A stretch of DNA of 64,000 nucleotides from Gp1-AA122 sp035631655 (GCA_035631655.1 DASQIH010000101.1:8320-72319), one strand, 5' to 3'; shown: positions 50,511 through 59,720, counted from the stretch's first letter. Program-made: numbers and translations. Notes: generated by a model from the letters alone, not told the origin.

Positions 50511-51664
50511 CGGCTGGCCTCCACGATCACTTTAAGAATGTCTTCCGGATGATGCACGCTGCCCCCGGCATGAGGAACAGCCAGCACCCGGCACTCGCCG
50601 CCCGCGCAGCGTTCTACCTCGCGTACCATTTGGCCGAGATTGAGTTCCGGCACGACCAGGGCTTTGACCCGTGAGGCGAGTTCACGAATCTTGTGCTCGG
50701 GGAACGGCCAGGCGGTTATGAGGCGGAACTTGCCTACTCGCAGACCCCGCCCGCGCGCCAACTCAATCGCCCGTTGCGCCACCCGCGAGGTGATTCCGTA
50801 AGAAATCACCACCACATCGGCATCGTGGAGACCGTCCGCCTCGTAAAGTGTGATGCGTTCAGCTGCAGTGCGAATTTTGTTTTGCAGGCGGCGCACCAAC
50901 TTGTCCTGCATCGGAGGCGTCATGTTCGGGTAACCGCGGTGGTCGTGGGTCAGCCCGGTGATGTGGAACTTGTAACCCTCGCCGGCGTGCGCGATCTCAG
51001 GGACCATGTCCCCATTGGTTTCGTAGGGCCAATACTCAGCAGGTGATTTGTGAGTGTGGCGGCGCGGCACGATTTCAATTTCATCGGCGGCCGGGATGAC
51101 CACCTTCTCGGTCATATGCCCGACCACTTCATCCATCATGAACATCACCGGAACGCGGAATTCCTCGGCCAGGTTGAATGCCCGGATCGTGAGGTCGAAG
51201 CACTCCTGGGGAGAATTCGGACACAAAGCAATGATCTCGTAATCACCATGCGAACCCCAGCGGGCCTGCATCATGTCGGCCTGGGCGGGAAGCGTGGGAA
51301 GACCGGTCGAAGGCCCACCCCGTTGGACATCCACAAAAACGCACGGGGTCTCGGTCATGGCGGCATAGCCAATATGCTCCATCATGAGCGAGAAGCCCGG
51401 ACCAGACGTGACCGTAAACGCCTTGGCGCCGCCCCAGACCGCTCCTTGCAGGGTGATCGAGGCGGCCAACTCGTCTTCCATCTGGATGAAGGTGCCGCCG
51501 ACCATGGGCACGCGTGAAGCAAAACGTTCTACTACTTCGGTAGACGGCGTAATCGGATAGCCGGAGGCGAACCGTGCGCCCGCCGCCAGAGCCCCTTCGC
51601 AGCAGGCATGGTCGCCGTCAATAAAATGAATGCCGGTGAGGACGCCACGGGGATCAGCCTTCAT
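50507..51664 (-). CDS. korA: 2-oxoacid:ferredoxin oxidoreductase, alpha subunit
   Basis: 385 residues from the ATG at 51664 (MKADPRGVLTGIHFIDGDHA); the frame extends to 51694. Motifs: CCEGALAAGARFASGYPITP, STEVVERFASRVP, QMEDELAASITLQGAVWGGA and TSGPGFSLMMEHIGYAAMTE. It binds 2-oxoacid and CoA with korB. With korD, korB and korC it reversibly converts 2-oxoglutarate and CoA to succinyl-CoA, passing electrons to ferredoxin. Confidence 0.93.
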   Translation of the reverse strand: MKADPRGVLTGIHFIDGDHACCEGALAAGARFASGYPITPSTEVVERFASRVPMVGGTFIQMEDELAASITLQGAVWGGAKAFTVTSGPGFSLMMEHIGYAAMTETPCVFVDVQRGGPSTGLPTLPAQADMMQARWGSHGDYEIIALCPNSPQECFDLTIRAFNLAEEFRVPVMFMMDEVVGHMTEKVVIPAADEIEIVPRRHTHKSPAEYWPYETNGDMVPEIAHAGEGYKFHITGLTHDHRGYPNMTPPMQDKLVRRLQNKIRTAAERITLYEADGLHDADVVVISYGITSRVAQRAIELARGRGLRVGKFRLITAWPFPEHKIRELASRVKALVVPELNLGQMVREVERCAGGECRVLAVPHAGGSVHHPEDILKVIVEASR

Positions 51665-51914
51665 CACCCACCTCCTGCTTGGCGGCAGCGCCATTCTTGT
51701 AGCCGAAGATCGCGAAATCGGGGCAGTACATGCCGCATAGATCGCAACCGCTGCACTTTTCCGGGGCCACCGCGTGCGGCGGGTGGTAGCCCTTGGAATT
51801 GAATGCGGAGGAGAGCGCCAGGACCTTGGTAGGACAGAACTCTACGCAAAAGCCGCAGGCCTTGCAGCGCTCGACGACGATTTTGACTGTGCCCTTTGCC
51901 ACCGTGCCCCCCAC
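51654..51914 (-). CDS. korD: 2-oxoacid:ferredoxin oxidoreductase, ferredoxin-like delta subunit
   Basis: 86 residues. Two [4Fe-4S] motifs: CKACGFCVEFCPTKVL and CSGCDLCGMYCPDFAI. It begins MGGTVAKGTVKIVVERCKAC. It is the electron-relay subunit and first gene of the korDABC operon. Its stop overlaps the korA start. Confidence 0.93.
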   Translation of the reverse strand: MGGTVAKGTVKIVVERCKACGFCVEFCPTKVLALSSAFNSKGYHPPHAVAPEKCSGCDLCGMYCPDFAIFGYKNGAAAKQEVGDEG

Positions 51915-52241
51915 GGTTTCTGGAATGAAGACCGGCTGAACTTGAAGTCTTGATTATGAAGTCGCAAGACCCAGCAGGGTGTGATGGTGGTCACGAATCT
52001 ACGTGAGGCAGGGCACAGGAATTCGAAACCCAAGAAAGTCCTGAGGACCGGACCAAAGCGTCTCGCCGCTGCACGCGAGATTCTTCGGGACCCGGCGGTC
52101 CCTCAGAATGACGACATCCCATGCCAATGTCGTCATCCTGAGCTCGGCGTCAGCCGAGCGAAGAGCCTGCGCTGAGCGACCACAGCGAGTCGAAGGGATC
52201 TTGCGTGCACGACCAACACAGCCATAATAGAGTCACATTGC
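51915..52241. other. Gap upstream of korD, with family D repeats
   Basis: No gene supported. From 52075 it is taken up by family D repeats; the SagB-type gene's terminator lies at its right edge. The korD promoter should be in the left part. Confidence 0.5.
52075..52212. repeat. Family D repeats, inverted pair
   Basis: GCGAGATTCTTCGGGACC ... CCCTCAGAATGACGACAT, then in the other orientation TGTCGTCATCCTGAGCTCGG ... GTCGAAGGGATCTTGCGTGC. The same GTCGTCATCCTGAG core and GGATCT-TGCGTGCAC end recur at 56239-56372. Confidence 0.85.
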
Positions 52242-52272
52242 AAAAAAAAGCGGTCCGGAAGAACCGGACCGC
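52242..52272 (-). terminator. Rho-independent terminator of the SagB-type gene
   Basis: On the minus strand a perfect 9-bp stem (GCGGTCCGG/CCGGACCGC) with a five-base loop is followed by eight T. It lies 56 bases after the stop at 52328. Confidence 0.92.
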
Positions 52273-52327
52273 CTGGAAATTGCTCGGTCGACTTGTTTAG
52301 AACGTATACGGCGCCGGAGTAACTGCT

Positions 52328-53857
52328 TTACGCACTTTTCCCGAGTGCAACCAAGAAGACTGCGATCTTTCCTTCTGCGTGCGGCGAGAAGAAGCGAACG
52401 ACATCGTCATCGTAGAACGTAAGACCCGTTGCTCCCAGGCGCTGCGCGTAAGCAGAAAGATACAGTTTGCCGCCGAGAATACCTGCTTCCAGTTGAGCCG
52501 CGCGATAGCCCCGATTACCAAAGCGCTCGAGGATCTTGCGGAGGTCAGCCAGGAAGAACACAGCCACGCTGCCATCCGCGGGCAGCTGCTGCTCCAACCC
52601 AAGATAGCCGGCAAGCTTACGCAAGTTACCGTGGCGCAGGAGTTCCAAGGCCCGTTTTTCGCGATGGTAGAAGTACGATCCCGTTCCAAGGCCTTCGACG
52701 GCATTCACGATCAAGTACATATCATTCAGTTGTGAGCCTGCCGGAGTGAGGAAATCTGCAGGAATGCCGCGCGTCGAACGATCGAGCATTGCGGAAAGCT
52801 GCGAGACGCCGATGGGCTTTTGGGCAAACTGACGTGTCGAGCCACGTCGCAAGATGACTTCCTCGAGTGGATCTCCTGGAAGTTCGCTATCTTTAGCGAG
52901 CTCCAGGCTGATCAGTTTCTCTTTTGGTTCAGCGCGCTTTTCTTTTCGACCTTTCCGTCTCCACGCCATCACCTCGTCAGCAGAAGTCAGGGAAGAGGCC
53001 CCGTGCATCTCGCGCATGGCCGGATAGTCGACCTCAGTTTTGGACAGGGGGATTAGCGGCAACCCCAGAGATGGGAGGCCGGGGGAAGACTTGGGCAGAG
53101 TGCCCCGTGTGTGGCCGATAGCGGCGAGAGAGAAGGCGACTTCCCGCTGCGTATCGAGATCCAGCAAGCGGTTTATTTCTTCGTCAACAAATCCGCAAAC
53201 CACTTTAACCGGCAGGCCGAGAGCGACGCTGGCGGCGAGCAGGTTCGCCAGAATGGTGCCGTTGTCCCAGCCGAAGTGGCGATAGGTGCGCGCCTGGTAT
53301 TTCCAGGCATTGCGCCAGTATGTCCCCGTGCAGATGATAGTCAGCGGGGCATGCGCGATAGCTGGTTCGTTGCCGGTTGCGTGGGCGAGAACCTGCCGGT
53401 AATCGCCGGCACGCAGCTGGCGCAATCCGAACTCAGCTACGCCGAAGTGGTACACGCCTGCGGCTAACTCGGGGAGGTCGCCACAAACGACATACAATTC
53501 GATCTCGTAGAGCGCTCCCGTGCAAGCTGCCGCACGAAAGAAAGTCTCGCCCCCGGGATATTTCTTGCTCTTCGTGATTCCCGCAGACAGGAACAGAAGC
53601 TGCGCCAGAGACTCCAGGTTCGGCTGAGATTGCTTTCCGGATGAAACCTTGGTTGTTGCAATCGCAGATAATGCCGCGACCCCCGTCGGACGGGCTTCTC
53701 GGGGAAGGCGCGTAACTTCGAGCGTGGGATAAATCTTGTAAGGTGTAGGTTTGTTGTCCCAATCGAGCCTATGAGGGTTGGTGCGCACGCTCGCGTAGGA
53801 ATGCTTGGTAGCATTGTGGTATTTCCACGCGGCTTCCAGATCACGATTGGTCGGCAC
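52328..53857 (-). CDS. SagB-type double nitroreductase
   Basis: 509 residues. The N-terminal YHNATKHSYASVRTNPHRLD and WDNKPTPYKIYP are the start signature of SagB/ThcOx-type dehydrogenases. Two nitroreductase FMN domains follow: residues about 55-250 (FLSAGITKS, FRAAACTGALYEIELYVVC, HFGWDNGTILANLLAASVAL) and 300-505 (LRRGSTRQFAQKPIGVSQLS, LTPAGSQLNDMYLIVNAVEG, EAGILGGKLYLSAYAQRLGA). SagB enzymes oxidise azolines in peptide natural products, but no cyclodehydratase or precursor is nearby. Many stand-alone relatives have unknown substrates. Confidence 0.85.
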   Translation of the reverse strand: MPTNRDLEAAWKYHNATKHSYASVRTNPHRLDWDNKPTPYKIYPTLEVTRLPREARPTGVAALSAIATTKVSSGKQSQPNLESLAQLLFLSAGITKSKKYPGGETFFRAAACTGALYEIELYVVCGDLPELAAGVYHFGVAEFGLRQLRAGDYRQVLAHATGNEPAIAHAPLTIICTGTYWRNAWKYQARTYRHFGWDNGTILANLLAASVALGLPVKVVCGFVDEEINRLLDLDTQREVAFSLAAIGHTRGTLPKSSPGLPSLGLPLIPLSKTEVDYPAMREMHGASSLTSADEVMAWRRKGRKEKRAEPKEKLISLELAKDSELPGDPLEEVILRRGSTRQFAQKPIGVSQLSAMLDRSTRGIPADFLTPAGSQLNDMYLIVNAVEGLGTGSYFYHREKRALELLRHGNLRKLAGYLGLEQQLPADGSVAVFFLADLRKILERFGNRGYRAAQLEAGILGGKLYLSAYAQRLGATGLTFYDDDVVRFFSPHAEGKIAVFLVALGKSA

Positions 53858-53929
53858 CGGATCATCCTACTGGAAGAAAGGCAGCAGGGGCGAGACGCTC
53901 CCGCGACAGCGCCGGGGCGTAGCCTCGCT

Positions 53930-54808
53930 CTACAGTCCCTTTTTCTTTAGAAACTCACTGACCACTTGCTTTGCATCCCGATGTTGGCCGTCAACGGCAT
54001 AATTCAGTTGGCGCATTTCCTGGTCAGAGATTTTTCCAGCGAGATCGTTCACGGCCTCTCCTATCTCGGGATGCCTGGCAAGCGTCTCCTGGCGCACAAC
54101 CGCCACAGCCTCATAAGGTGGGAAGTAGTGGCGATCATCCTCGAGGACAAAAAGATCCAGCGCGGGAATGAGTCCATCGGTGGTATTCCCGGCAATCAGA
54201 TCAACTTGCTTTTCTTTCAACGCACGGGTCAGGAGGCCCAAGTCCATGATGCGCGGCGGACCGGCGAAGTACAGGCCATAGGTCGCAGCCAGTCCTTTAT
54301 AGCCATCCGGGCGTTCCATGAATTCGTAGCCGAATCCGGCTCGCCATTGCGGAGCATAAGGAGCCGCCTGCGAAATGGTGTGCAGGTGCAGGCGGCGCGC
54401 ATCCTCGCCGCGAATTTCGATGGCGAAGGTGTCATTGAAACCGAAGGGAGGTCCAACCGCGAGCTTAAAGCGGTTCTCATATTCCTCTTTCACGCGCTCA
54501 TATACTTCCTGGCGGGTGCCTCCGGGTTTTTCCTTCAGAATGGCGGTTAATGCAGTACCTGTGTATTCCGGATAAATGTCGATACGGCCGGCCACGATTG
54601 CCTGATGGCAAATGTAAGTTCCGGCCAGATAGAACCGACGCTCCATGGGCAAGTGAGTTTTCGCTTCGATGCGTTGCGCGATGAGTTCGCCAAGGATCAG
54701 TTGCTCGGTAAAATTTTTCGAGCCGATGACAATCCGATTCTCGCGCGACGGGAGGCAACTCAGGGTGAGGCCGACAGCCGCGATTACCAGAAGGACCTTT
54801 CGCATCAT
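53930..54808 (-). CDS. opuCC: Osmoprotectant ABC transporter substrate-binding protein
   Basis: 292 residues. A signal peptide with a Cys near LSCLPS could be a lipobox. Motifs of the OpuCC/ProX fold: IVIGSKNFTEQLILGELIAQ, YPEYTGTALTAIL and NTTDGLIPALDLFVLEDDRH. It binds a quaternary-amine osmoprotectant such as betaine, carnitine or choline; the ligand is not known here. The start overlaps the permease stop by 4 bases. Confidence 0.9.
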   Translation of the reverse strand: MMRKVLLVIAAVGLTLSCLPSRENRIVIGSKNFTEQLILGELIAQRIEAKTHLPMERRFYLAGTYICHQAIVAGRIDIYPEYTGTALTAILKEKPGGTRQEVYERVKEEYENRFKLAVGPPFGFNDTFAIEIRGEDARRLHLHTISQAAPYAPQWRAGFGYEFMERPDGYKGLAATYGLYFAGPPRIMDLGLLTRALKEKQVDLIAGNTTDGLIPALDLFVLEDDRHYFPPYEAVAVVRQETLARHPEIGEAVNDLAGKISDQEMRQLNYAVDGQHRDAKQVVSEFLKKKGL

Positions 54809-55440
54809 GACTTCGGCGCCAGGCTCTTTTCGAGAAGTCCAAAGCCAACATCGGCCAGCAGCGCCAGGATAGCTGCCGGAATGGCCCCCGCGAGAATGAC
54901 TTGGTTGCTCACCATGGCCAATCCCCGGAAGATGTACTCGCCAAGACCACCCGCCCCGATGGCAGCGGCAATCGTCGCCAGACCTACCGAGATCACGGTC
55001 GCCACGCGTATGCCGGCGATAATCACACCCAAAGCCAACGGAAGTTGAACCTGAAATAAAAGCTGGCGATCGGTCATCCCCATTCCGCGTCCTGCCTCCA
55101 CTACGGCAGGGTCGACTCCTTTGATTCCTGCGTAAGTGTTGCGAATCAACGGTAGCAGCGCATAGAGGGTCAGCGCGAGAATTGCCATGCGGTCGGCACG
55201 TTCACCGAACCAGGGTGCGGGCAGAAGAAAACCAAACAACGCCAGGCTGGGAATGGTTTGAATCACGTTGGCGCTGCCCAGGATCGGCTTGTTGAGCGCA
55301 GGCCAGCGCGTGATCAGGATGCCGAGCGGAATGCCAATCAGCACCGCGATCAGCGTCGAGGTGCCGACCAGCCACAGATGCTCAAGCGTCAACTCCATGA
55401 CTTCGATGCGGTTCTGCAGCATAAATTGCCAGACGTTCAT
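54805..55440 (-). CDS. opuCB: Osmoprotectant ABC transporter permease
   Basis: 211 residues with about six membrane segments. It reads EHLWLVGTSTLIAVLIGIPL near its start, then ANVIQTIPSLALFGFLLPAP, NTYAGIKGVDPAVVEAGRGM, which is the EAA loop that docks the ATPase. One permease with one ATPase and one binding protein is the OpuC/YehYXZ plan, here with a single permease gene. It overlaps both neighbours. Confidence 0.92.
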   Translation of the reverse strand: MNVWQFMLQNRIEVMELTLEHLWLVGTSTLIAVLIGIPLGILITRWPALNKPILGSANVIQTIPSLALFGFLLPAPWFGERADRMAILALTLYALLPLIRNTYAGIKGVDPAVVEAGRGMGMTDRQLLFQVQLPLALGVIIAGIRVATVISVGLATIAAAIGAGGLGEYIFRGLAMVSNQVILAGAIPAAILALLADVGFGLLEKSLAPKS

Positions 55441-56198
55441 GAATCACCTCGCGGGCGTACCTCGGTCCCGAAGGCCGCCACATAAGCTCTAGCCAAAGGT
55501 TCTCCGGATTTGAGGAACTCTTCCGGGGTTTGAATCGCCACCAGCCGACCATCCTCCATCAGAGCGATGCGCGTCGCCAGCAGCAATGCTTCCCGCAGAT
55601 CGTGCGTGACGAACACCACCGTCTTCTTGAGCCGCTTCTGAAGAGCCAGAAATTCTTTTTGCAATTCGGCGCGCGTGATCGGGTCCAGAGCGCCGAAAGG
55701 CTCGTCCATCAACAGAATTGGCGGGTCAACCGCTAGCGCGCGAGCCACGCCGACGCGCTGCCTTTGCCCACCCGACAATTCCCGTGGATAGCGTTTGGCA
55801 AGTTGTGGGTCCAGGCCAACCAGGGAAAGCAGTTCGCGCACACGCTCCTGAATGCGCCCGCCGGGCCAGTTCTCGATCTTGGGGACGAGAGCAATGTTGC
55901 GCTCGACGGTAAAGTGCGGGAACAACCCGACCTCCTGAATGACGTAACCGATCATGCGCCGCAGCCGGATCACATCCCAATCGCGAGTGGACCGGCCATC
56001 GACGAACACGTCCCCCTGGCTGGGAGACGCAAGATTATTGATAAGTTTCAGGCTGGTGGTCTTGCCCGAGCCGCTCTTGCCCAGAAGCACCAGCGTCTCG
56101 CCGCGCTGGACAGCAAAACTCAGGTCGTGTAGGAGCTCGCGGCCGCCGTCAAGCCGGTAAGAGACGTTGCGAAACTCGATTGCGAATTCTGGCGGCAT
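55437..56198 (-). CDS. opuCA: Osmoprotectant ABC transporter ATPase
   Basis: 253 residues. Walker A VLLGKSGSGKTTSLKLINNL, the Q-loop IQEVGLFPHFTVERN, signature ELSGGQRQRVGVARALAVDP, Walker B ILLMDEPFGALDPITRAELQ and the switch FVTHDLREALLLATRIAL. It lacks the C-terminal CBS domains often found in OpuCA. First gene of the three-gene operon. Confidence 0.92.
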   Translation of the reverse strand: MPPEFAIEFRNVSYRLDGGRELLHDLSFAVQRGETLVLLGKSGSGKTTSLKLINNLASPSQGDVFVDGRSTRDWDVIRLRRMIGYVIQEVGLFPHFTVERNIALVPKIENWPGGRIQERVRELLSLVGLDPQLAKRYPRELSGGQRQRVGVARALAVDPPILLMDEPFGALDPITRAELQKEFLALQKRLKKTVVFVTHDLREALLLATRIALMEDGRLVAIQTPEEFLKSGEPLARAYVAAFGTEVRPRGDS

Positions 56199-56238
56199 CG
56201 GATTAGTGCAGCCATGAGAGTGTCGGCTCTGCGCGCCA

Positions 56239-56372
56239 GATCCTTCGCGAGCTACGCTCGCTCAGGATGACGACATGGGAACGTTCTATGTCCGCATCTT
56301 TGAGGCAGCACTGAGTCTCTTTATGTCGTCATCCTGAGGCGGCGATCAGCCGCCGAAGGATCTCGCGTGCAC
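56239..56372. repeat. Family D repeats, facing pair
   Basis: AGATCCTTCGCGAGCTACGC with CTCAGGATGACGACAT, then inverted TATGTCGTCATCCTGAGGCG with CGAAGGATCTCGCGTGCAC. They fill most of the 181-base gap between npdG and opuCA. Confidence 0.88.
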
Positions 56373-56379
56373 AACCGAA

Positions 56380-57060
56380 TCACTGTCGCTCCGGTAAGCC
56401 GGTGATGCGGATTCCTGTTCCGTGTGCCTCATAACGGATATTCAGCCCGATCAGCAGAGCCGTGATCTGCTCCACGATGCGGGCATTTTCCAGTTTGCCG
56501 CCGTCCACGGCGCGAACCCCCGGAATCTTGCGTGCGAGTTCGCTGGCAACCGTGCGCGCATTCTCATCGTCGCTACAAACGATCACATCGCAATCAACCG
56601 CGCCACCTCCATTCAGCAGCTCCGCCGAAATATTGTGAAAGGCAGCCGCCACTGCCACGCCCTTTGGAACCAGCTCGGCGCTTTGCTGGGCGGCGGAGCC
56701 TTGCCAGACGCCGAGGACCCGAGTAGGACGTCCGCCCACGGTGGCGGCCAGAGGCACCGTTGCGTCTATCAGGACGGAGCCGGGCTTCAAAGCGTTTTTC
56801 AGTTGTTTCAGGAGTTTGGCTTGGCCATCGAAGGGCACTGTCAAAACACAGACATCAGCTCCCGCGCAGGCAGCGGAGTTTTCCTGACCGGTGATTCTCG
56901 CGTTCGGGCCGACTTTTGCGGCGATCTTGGCGGCAGCCTCCTGGGCACGCTTCGCATCGCGCGAACCGATGATCACCGTCTCACCCGCTTTGGTCCAGCG
57001 CCACGCGAGGCCCAAACCCGCAGGTCCGGTGCCCCCCAGAATGGCGATAGGCCGGCTCAC
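56380..57060 (-). CDS. npdG: F420-dependent NADP reductase NpdG
   Basis: 226 residues. It moves hydride between F420H2 and NADP. Motifs: AILGGTGPAGLGLAWRWTKA, GETVIIGSRDAKRAQEAAAK, LTVPFDGQAKLLKQLKNALK and AAAFHNISAELLNGGGAVDC. The GTGPAG loop and the SRDAKRA segment fit NADP binding of the F420-dependent reductase family. Last gene of the F420 operon. It starts 4 bases inside cofH. Confidence 0.92.
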   Translation of the reverse strand: MSRPIAILGGTGPAGLGLAWRWTKAGETVIIGSRDAKRAQEAAAKIAAKVGPNARITGQENSAACAGADVCVLTVPFDGQAKLLKQLKNALKPGSVLIDATVPLAATVGGRPTRVLGVWQGSAAQQSAELVPKGVAVAAAFHNISAELLNGGGAVDCDVIVCSDDENARTVASELARKIPGVRAVDGGKLENARIVEQITALLIGLNIRYEAHGTGIRITGLPERQ

Positions 57061-58289
57061 GCGAATTCGGCCTCGAGCGCGTGCTCACTGGTGAGCTGTT
57101 GGACTGCGAGCTTGATTTGAATCCGGCTGTACGTCGTATTGCGCTCCGCCGGAATCCGTCCGGCTTCGGCGATTAATGACTGAAACTCCTCAGGGCTGGT
57201 GTACTGACCCGCGGTGGCGCCGGCCTCGCGAGAAATATTTTCTTCCATCAGAGTTCCGCCATAGTCGTTCGCGCCGGCATGCAGGCAGAGCTGCGACAGC
57301 TCACGGTTTAGCTTCACCCATGAGACCTGGATGTTGTTAATGGAGCCCGCCAACAGAACGCGCGATAGGGCATGGATCTTAAGATGCTCAGCGAGGGTCG
57401 GACCGGGACGCGAGAGACCCTGCTGGAAGAGCAGCGTATTGAAATGCACGAAGCCCAGCGGAACGAACTCGGTGAAGCCGCCAGTCTCACGCTGGATGTT
57501 TCGGAAGAGCAGCAGTTGATTGACCCAGTGCTCCGGCGTTTCCACGTGCCCATACATCAACGTCGAGGTGGTGGGAATTCCACAGTGGTGCGCCGTGCGA
57601 ATGACGTCTTGCCACTGCGCCGACAAAAGCTTGTTGCGGGATAGGATGAAACGAATGTCGTCGTCCAGGATCTCAGCCGCGGTTCCGGGCAGCGTGTCGA
57701 GACCGTTATCACGCAGCATGCCAAGATACTCGCGCAGAGGCATACCGGTCAGTTCGACGCCATAAACAATTTCCATGGGCGAGAACGCATGGATGTGCAT
57801 GCCAGGAACAGCACTCTTCACCGCGCGCACGATGTCGCGGTAATAAAAAGGGGAAAGACCGTGCGGCAACCCACCCTGAATGCAGACTTCTGTGGCGCCG
57901 AGTTGCCAAGCCTCCACAGCTTTCTGTGCGACCTCATCCAGCTTCAGAAAGTAACTGTCAGCCTCGCGCGGGCCACGGCTGAAAGCACAGAACTTGCAGC
58001 CAACAAAGCAAACATTCGTAAAGTTAATGTTGCGATTGACCACGTAGGTCACAATATTTCCCGCGAGTTCGCGCCGCAGGAAATCGGCCGCAACCAGCAA
58101 TCCGAGCAGGTCGTCGCCTTCCGCGTTGGCCAATCTCAGACACTGCTCGCGGGAAAGAGTTGCTCCATCCTGCGTCTCCAGCACTCGCTCCAAAGCGGAG
58201 TGGCAGGCAGGCGTCAGACGGGGCGCGATGTCGGACCAGTCCAGAGAAGGAAAGCTTTTCAATTCCGAAGGCGACAGACTTCTGGCCAC
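57057..58289 (-). CDS. cofH: FO synthase subunit CofH
   Basis: 410 residues. A radical SAM enzyme that joins tyrosine-derived radical to the pyrimidine. The cluster motif is VCFVGCKFCAFSRGP (CxxxCxxC) after YVVNRNINFTN. Later: EVCIQGGLPHGLSPFYYRDI, GTAAEILDDDIRFILSRNKL and CLHAGANDYGGTLMEENISR. It works with cofG, which is separate here, not fused as in actinobacterial FbiC. Confidence 0.95.
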   Translation of the reverse strand: MARSLSPSELKSFPSLDWSDIAPRLTPACHSALERVLETQDGATLSREQCLRLANAEGDDLLGLLVAADFLRRELAGNIVTYVVNRNINFTNVCFVGCKFCAFSRGPREADSYFLKLDEVAQKAVEAWQLGATEVCIQGGLPHGLSPFYYRDIVRAVKSAVPGMHIHAFSPMEIVYGVELTGMPLREYLGMLRDNGLDTLPGTAAEILDDDIRFILSRNKLLSAQWQDVIRTAHHCGIPTTSTLMYGHVETPEHWVNQLLLFRNIQRETGGFTEFVPLGFVHFNTLLFQQGLSRPGPTLAEHLKIHALSRVLLAGSINNIQVSWVKLNRELSQLCLHAGANDYGGTLMEENISREAGATAGQYTSPEEFQSLIAEAGRIPAERNTTYSRIQIKLAVQQLTSEHALEAEFA

Positions 58290-58298
58290 AACTGCCTC

Positions 58299-59069
58299 CT
58301 AGCGAAACAGGTCGTTGGCGGCAGGGCGAATCAGGTCGCGCGCCTTGCCTCGTCCCGGCGGATAGCGGAACCCCCGAATGATACACGCAGGAGTGCGAGC
58401 CAGCTTGCCGCAGACCAGGCCCGCCGCGCAAGCCAGCTCGTCGGCGATGGCATCCACACTGACCCGCAGCGGATAGCCATACGGGTCGCGGCGCCCGCGG
58501 TAGTCCTGCAGCGCCTTCATCCCAGCCACTCCAATGGCTACTTCCGTGAGCCCTTCGCGCCAGGCCCGCCCGAAACTGTCGCTTATGATGACGGGAATCG
58601 TCAACCGGATTCTCTTCTTCAGCTCACGATGCAGTTTCTCAGCCGAGCGGTCCGGATCTTGCGGTAAGAGCAAAGCATGACGCCCGCCATCCACATTGGA
58701 CACATCCACGCCGCTGTTCGCGCAAACGAATCCGTGGCGAGTTTCCGTGATCAGGACTCCTCTTGCCCGCCGCACGACGCGCTTGGATTGAGAAAGCGCC
58801 AGTTCGGTAACGCGAGCATCCAGCCCGAAGCGCCGTGCCCACCGGCGCGTGCTGGCAGAGGGGTGACCCGACTTGAGTTCTACCAGTTGTCCTTCGGCCT
58901 TAGAAACGATCTTGTGTTTCAAGACGAGGATGTCCCCTCGTTGGAAGGAAAGCTTCGCGGGCTTGAGAGCATCGGCGAGTTTATTGATAAGCGAGTCGCC
59001 GGCTCTGATTTCATCTACGAACGGAACGGGAATGACGCGCAACTCACCCACCGGTCCCGCCTTATTCAT
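58299..59069 (-). CDS. cofE: Coenzyme F420-0:L-glutamate ligase CofE
   Basis: 256 residues. It adds the glutamates to F420-0 with GTP. Motifs: DILVLKHKIVSKAEGQLVEL, ETRHGFVCANSGVDVSNVDG, LTIPVIISDSFGRAWREGLT and GVAGMKALQDYRGRRDPYGY. It lacks the C-terminal nitroreductase domain of actinobacterial FbiB, so it is the archaeal-length form. It overlaps cofC by 8 bases. Confidence 0.95.
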   Translation of the reverse strand: MNKAGPVGELRVIPVPFVDEIRAGDSLINKLADALKPAKLSFQRGDILVLKHKIVSKAEGQLVELKSGHPSASTRRWARRFGLDARVTELALSQSKRVVRRARGVLITETRHGFVCANSGVDVSNVDGGRHALLLPQDPDRSAEKLHRELKKRIRLTIPVIISDSFGRAWREGLTEVAIGVAGMKALQDYRGRRDPYGYPLRVSVDAIADELACAAGLVCGKLARTPACIIRGFRYPPGRGKARDLIRPAANDLFR

Positions 59070-59718
59070 TCGCAGCCAGCAAATAGTCCCTCAGGTCCCA
59101 TTGCCGTGCCAGGCGCTGGGAGCGCGTTTCACCGGGTGCGGCAGCGAGTTGCTGGAGATCGGCTGGATTGTCTACATCGAGCGCAATGCCGGAGAGCGAA
59201 AGGACCACGCATGGATGTCCGGTTGCTCGCGCGGCATTCGAGTGCGGCCGGAAGCTGTCGTTGCCGAAACGCAGCGGAAACAGCCCCGCCGGCTTTCGCC
59301 ATGCGGCATTGGTTCCCCGCCCATCGGCCGAAGGCACAAGAACGGACCCTCGCTCCGGCGCGGCTGCGAAGATTTTGTCCAGTTCCCAGGCCTGAACCAG
59401 TGGAATATCACCCGGAATCACTAAGGTGCTCTCCGCCCCTTGCGCGCGGCAGATTGCCGTTGCCATTTCGATTGCATCGGTCTCACTGCGATTGGCGGTT
59501 TCGGCAATAATTCGAAAATCGTAGTGGCGGGCTAACTCACTGGCAAATGGATCATTCGTGACCAAGGCTATTTCGTCAGAGCGCGTTTTCCAGGTACCAA
59601 GTGTTTCCAGCACGTCCTGAAGCATGGCTTGCGCCAGCGCTACACGCGAAGCCTCTTCCAGCACGGGAGAAAGTCGCTGCTTGGCATTCTGCAGGTTTTT
59701 TACCGGGACTAGGATCAT
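59062..59718 (-). CDS. cofC: 2-phospho-L-lactate/PEP guanylyltransferase CofC
   Basis: 218 residues from the ATG at 59718 (MILVPVKNLQNAKQRLSPVL); the frame extends to 59763. The VPVK-x-x-x-x-AKQRLS start is the nucleotide-binding signature. LVIPGDIPLVQAWELDKIF and DVDNPADLQQLAA follow the family pattern. It activates the phosphoacid (phospholactate, PEP or phosphoglycerate) with GTP. It starts 2 bases after cofD. Confidence 0.93.
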   Translation of the reverse strand: MILVPVKNLQNAKQRLSPVLEEASRVALAQAMLQDVLETLGTWKTRSDEIALVTNDPFASELARHYDFRIIAETANRSETDAIEMATAICRAQGAESTLVIPGDIPLVQAWELDKIFAAAPERGSVLVPSADGRGTNAAWRKPAGLFPLRFGNDSFRPHSNAARATGHPCVVLSLSGIALDVDNPADLQQLAAAPGETRSQRLARQWDLRDYLLAANE

Positions 59719-59720
59719 AG

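Noticed and set aside
57789..58667. Open frame antisense to cofH and cofE
   Set aside because: Covers two well-supported F420 genes in the opposite direction; shadow frame.
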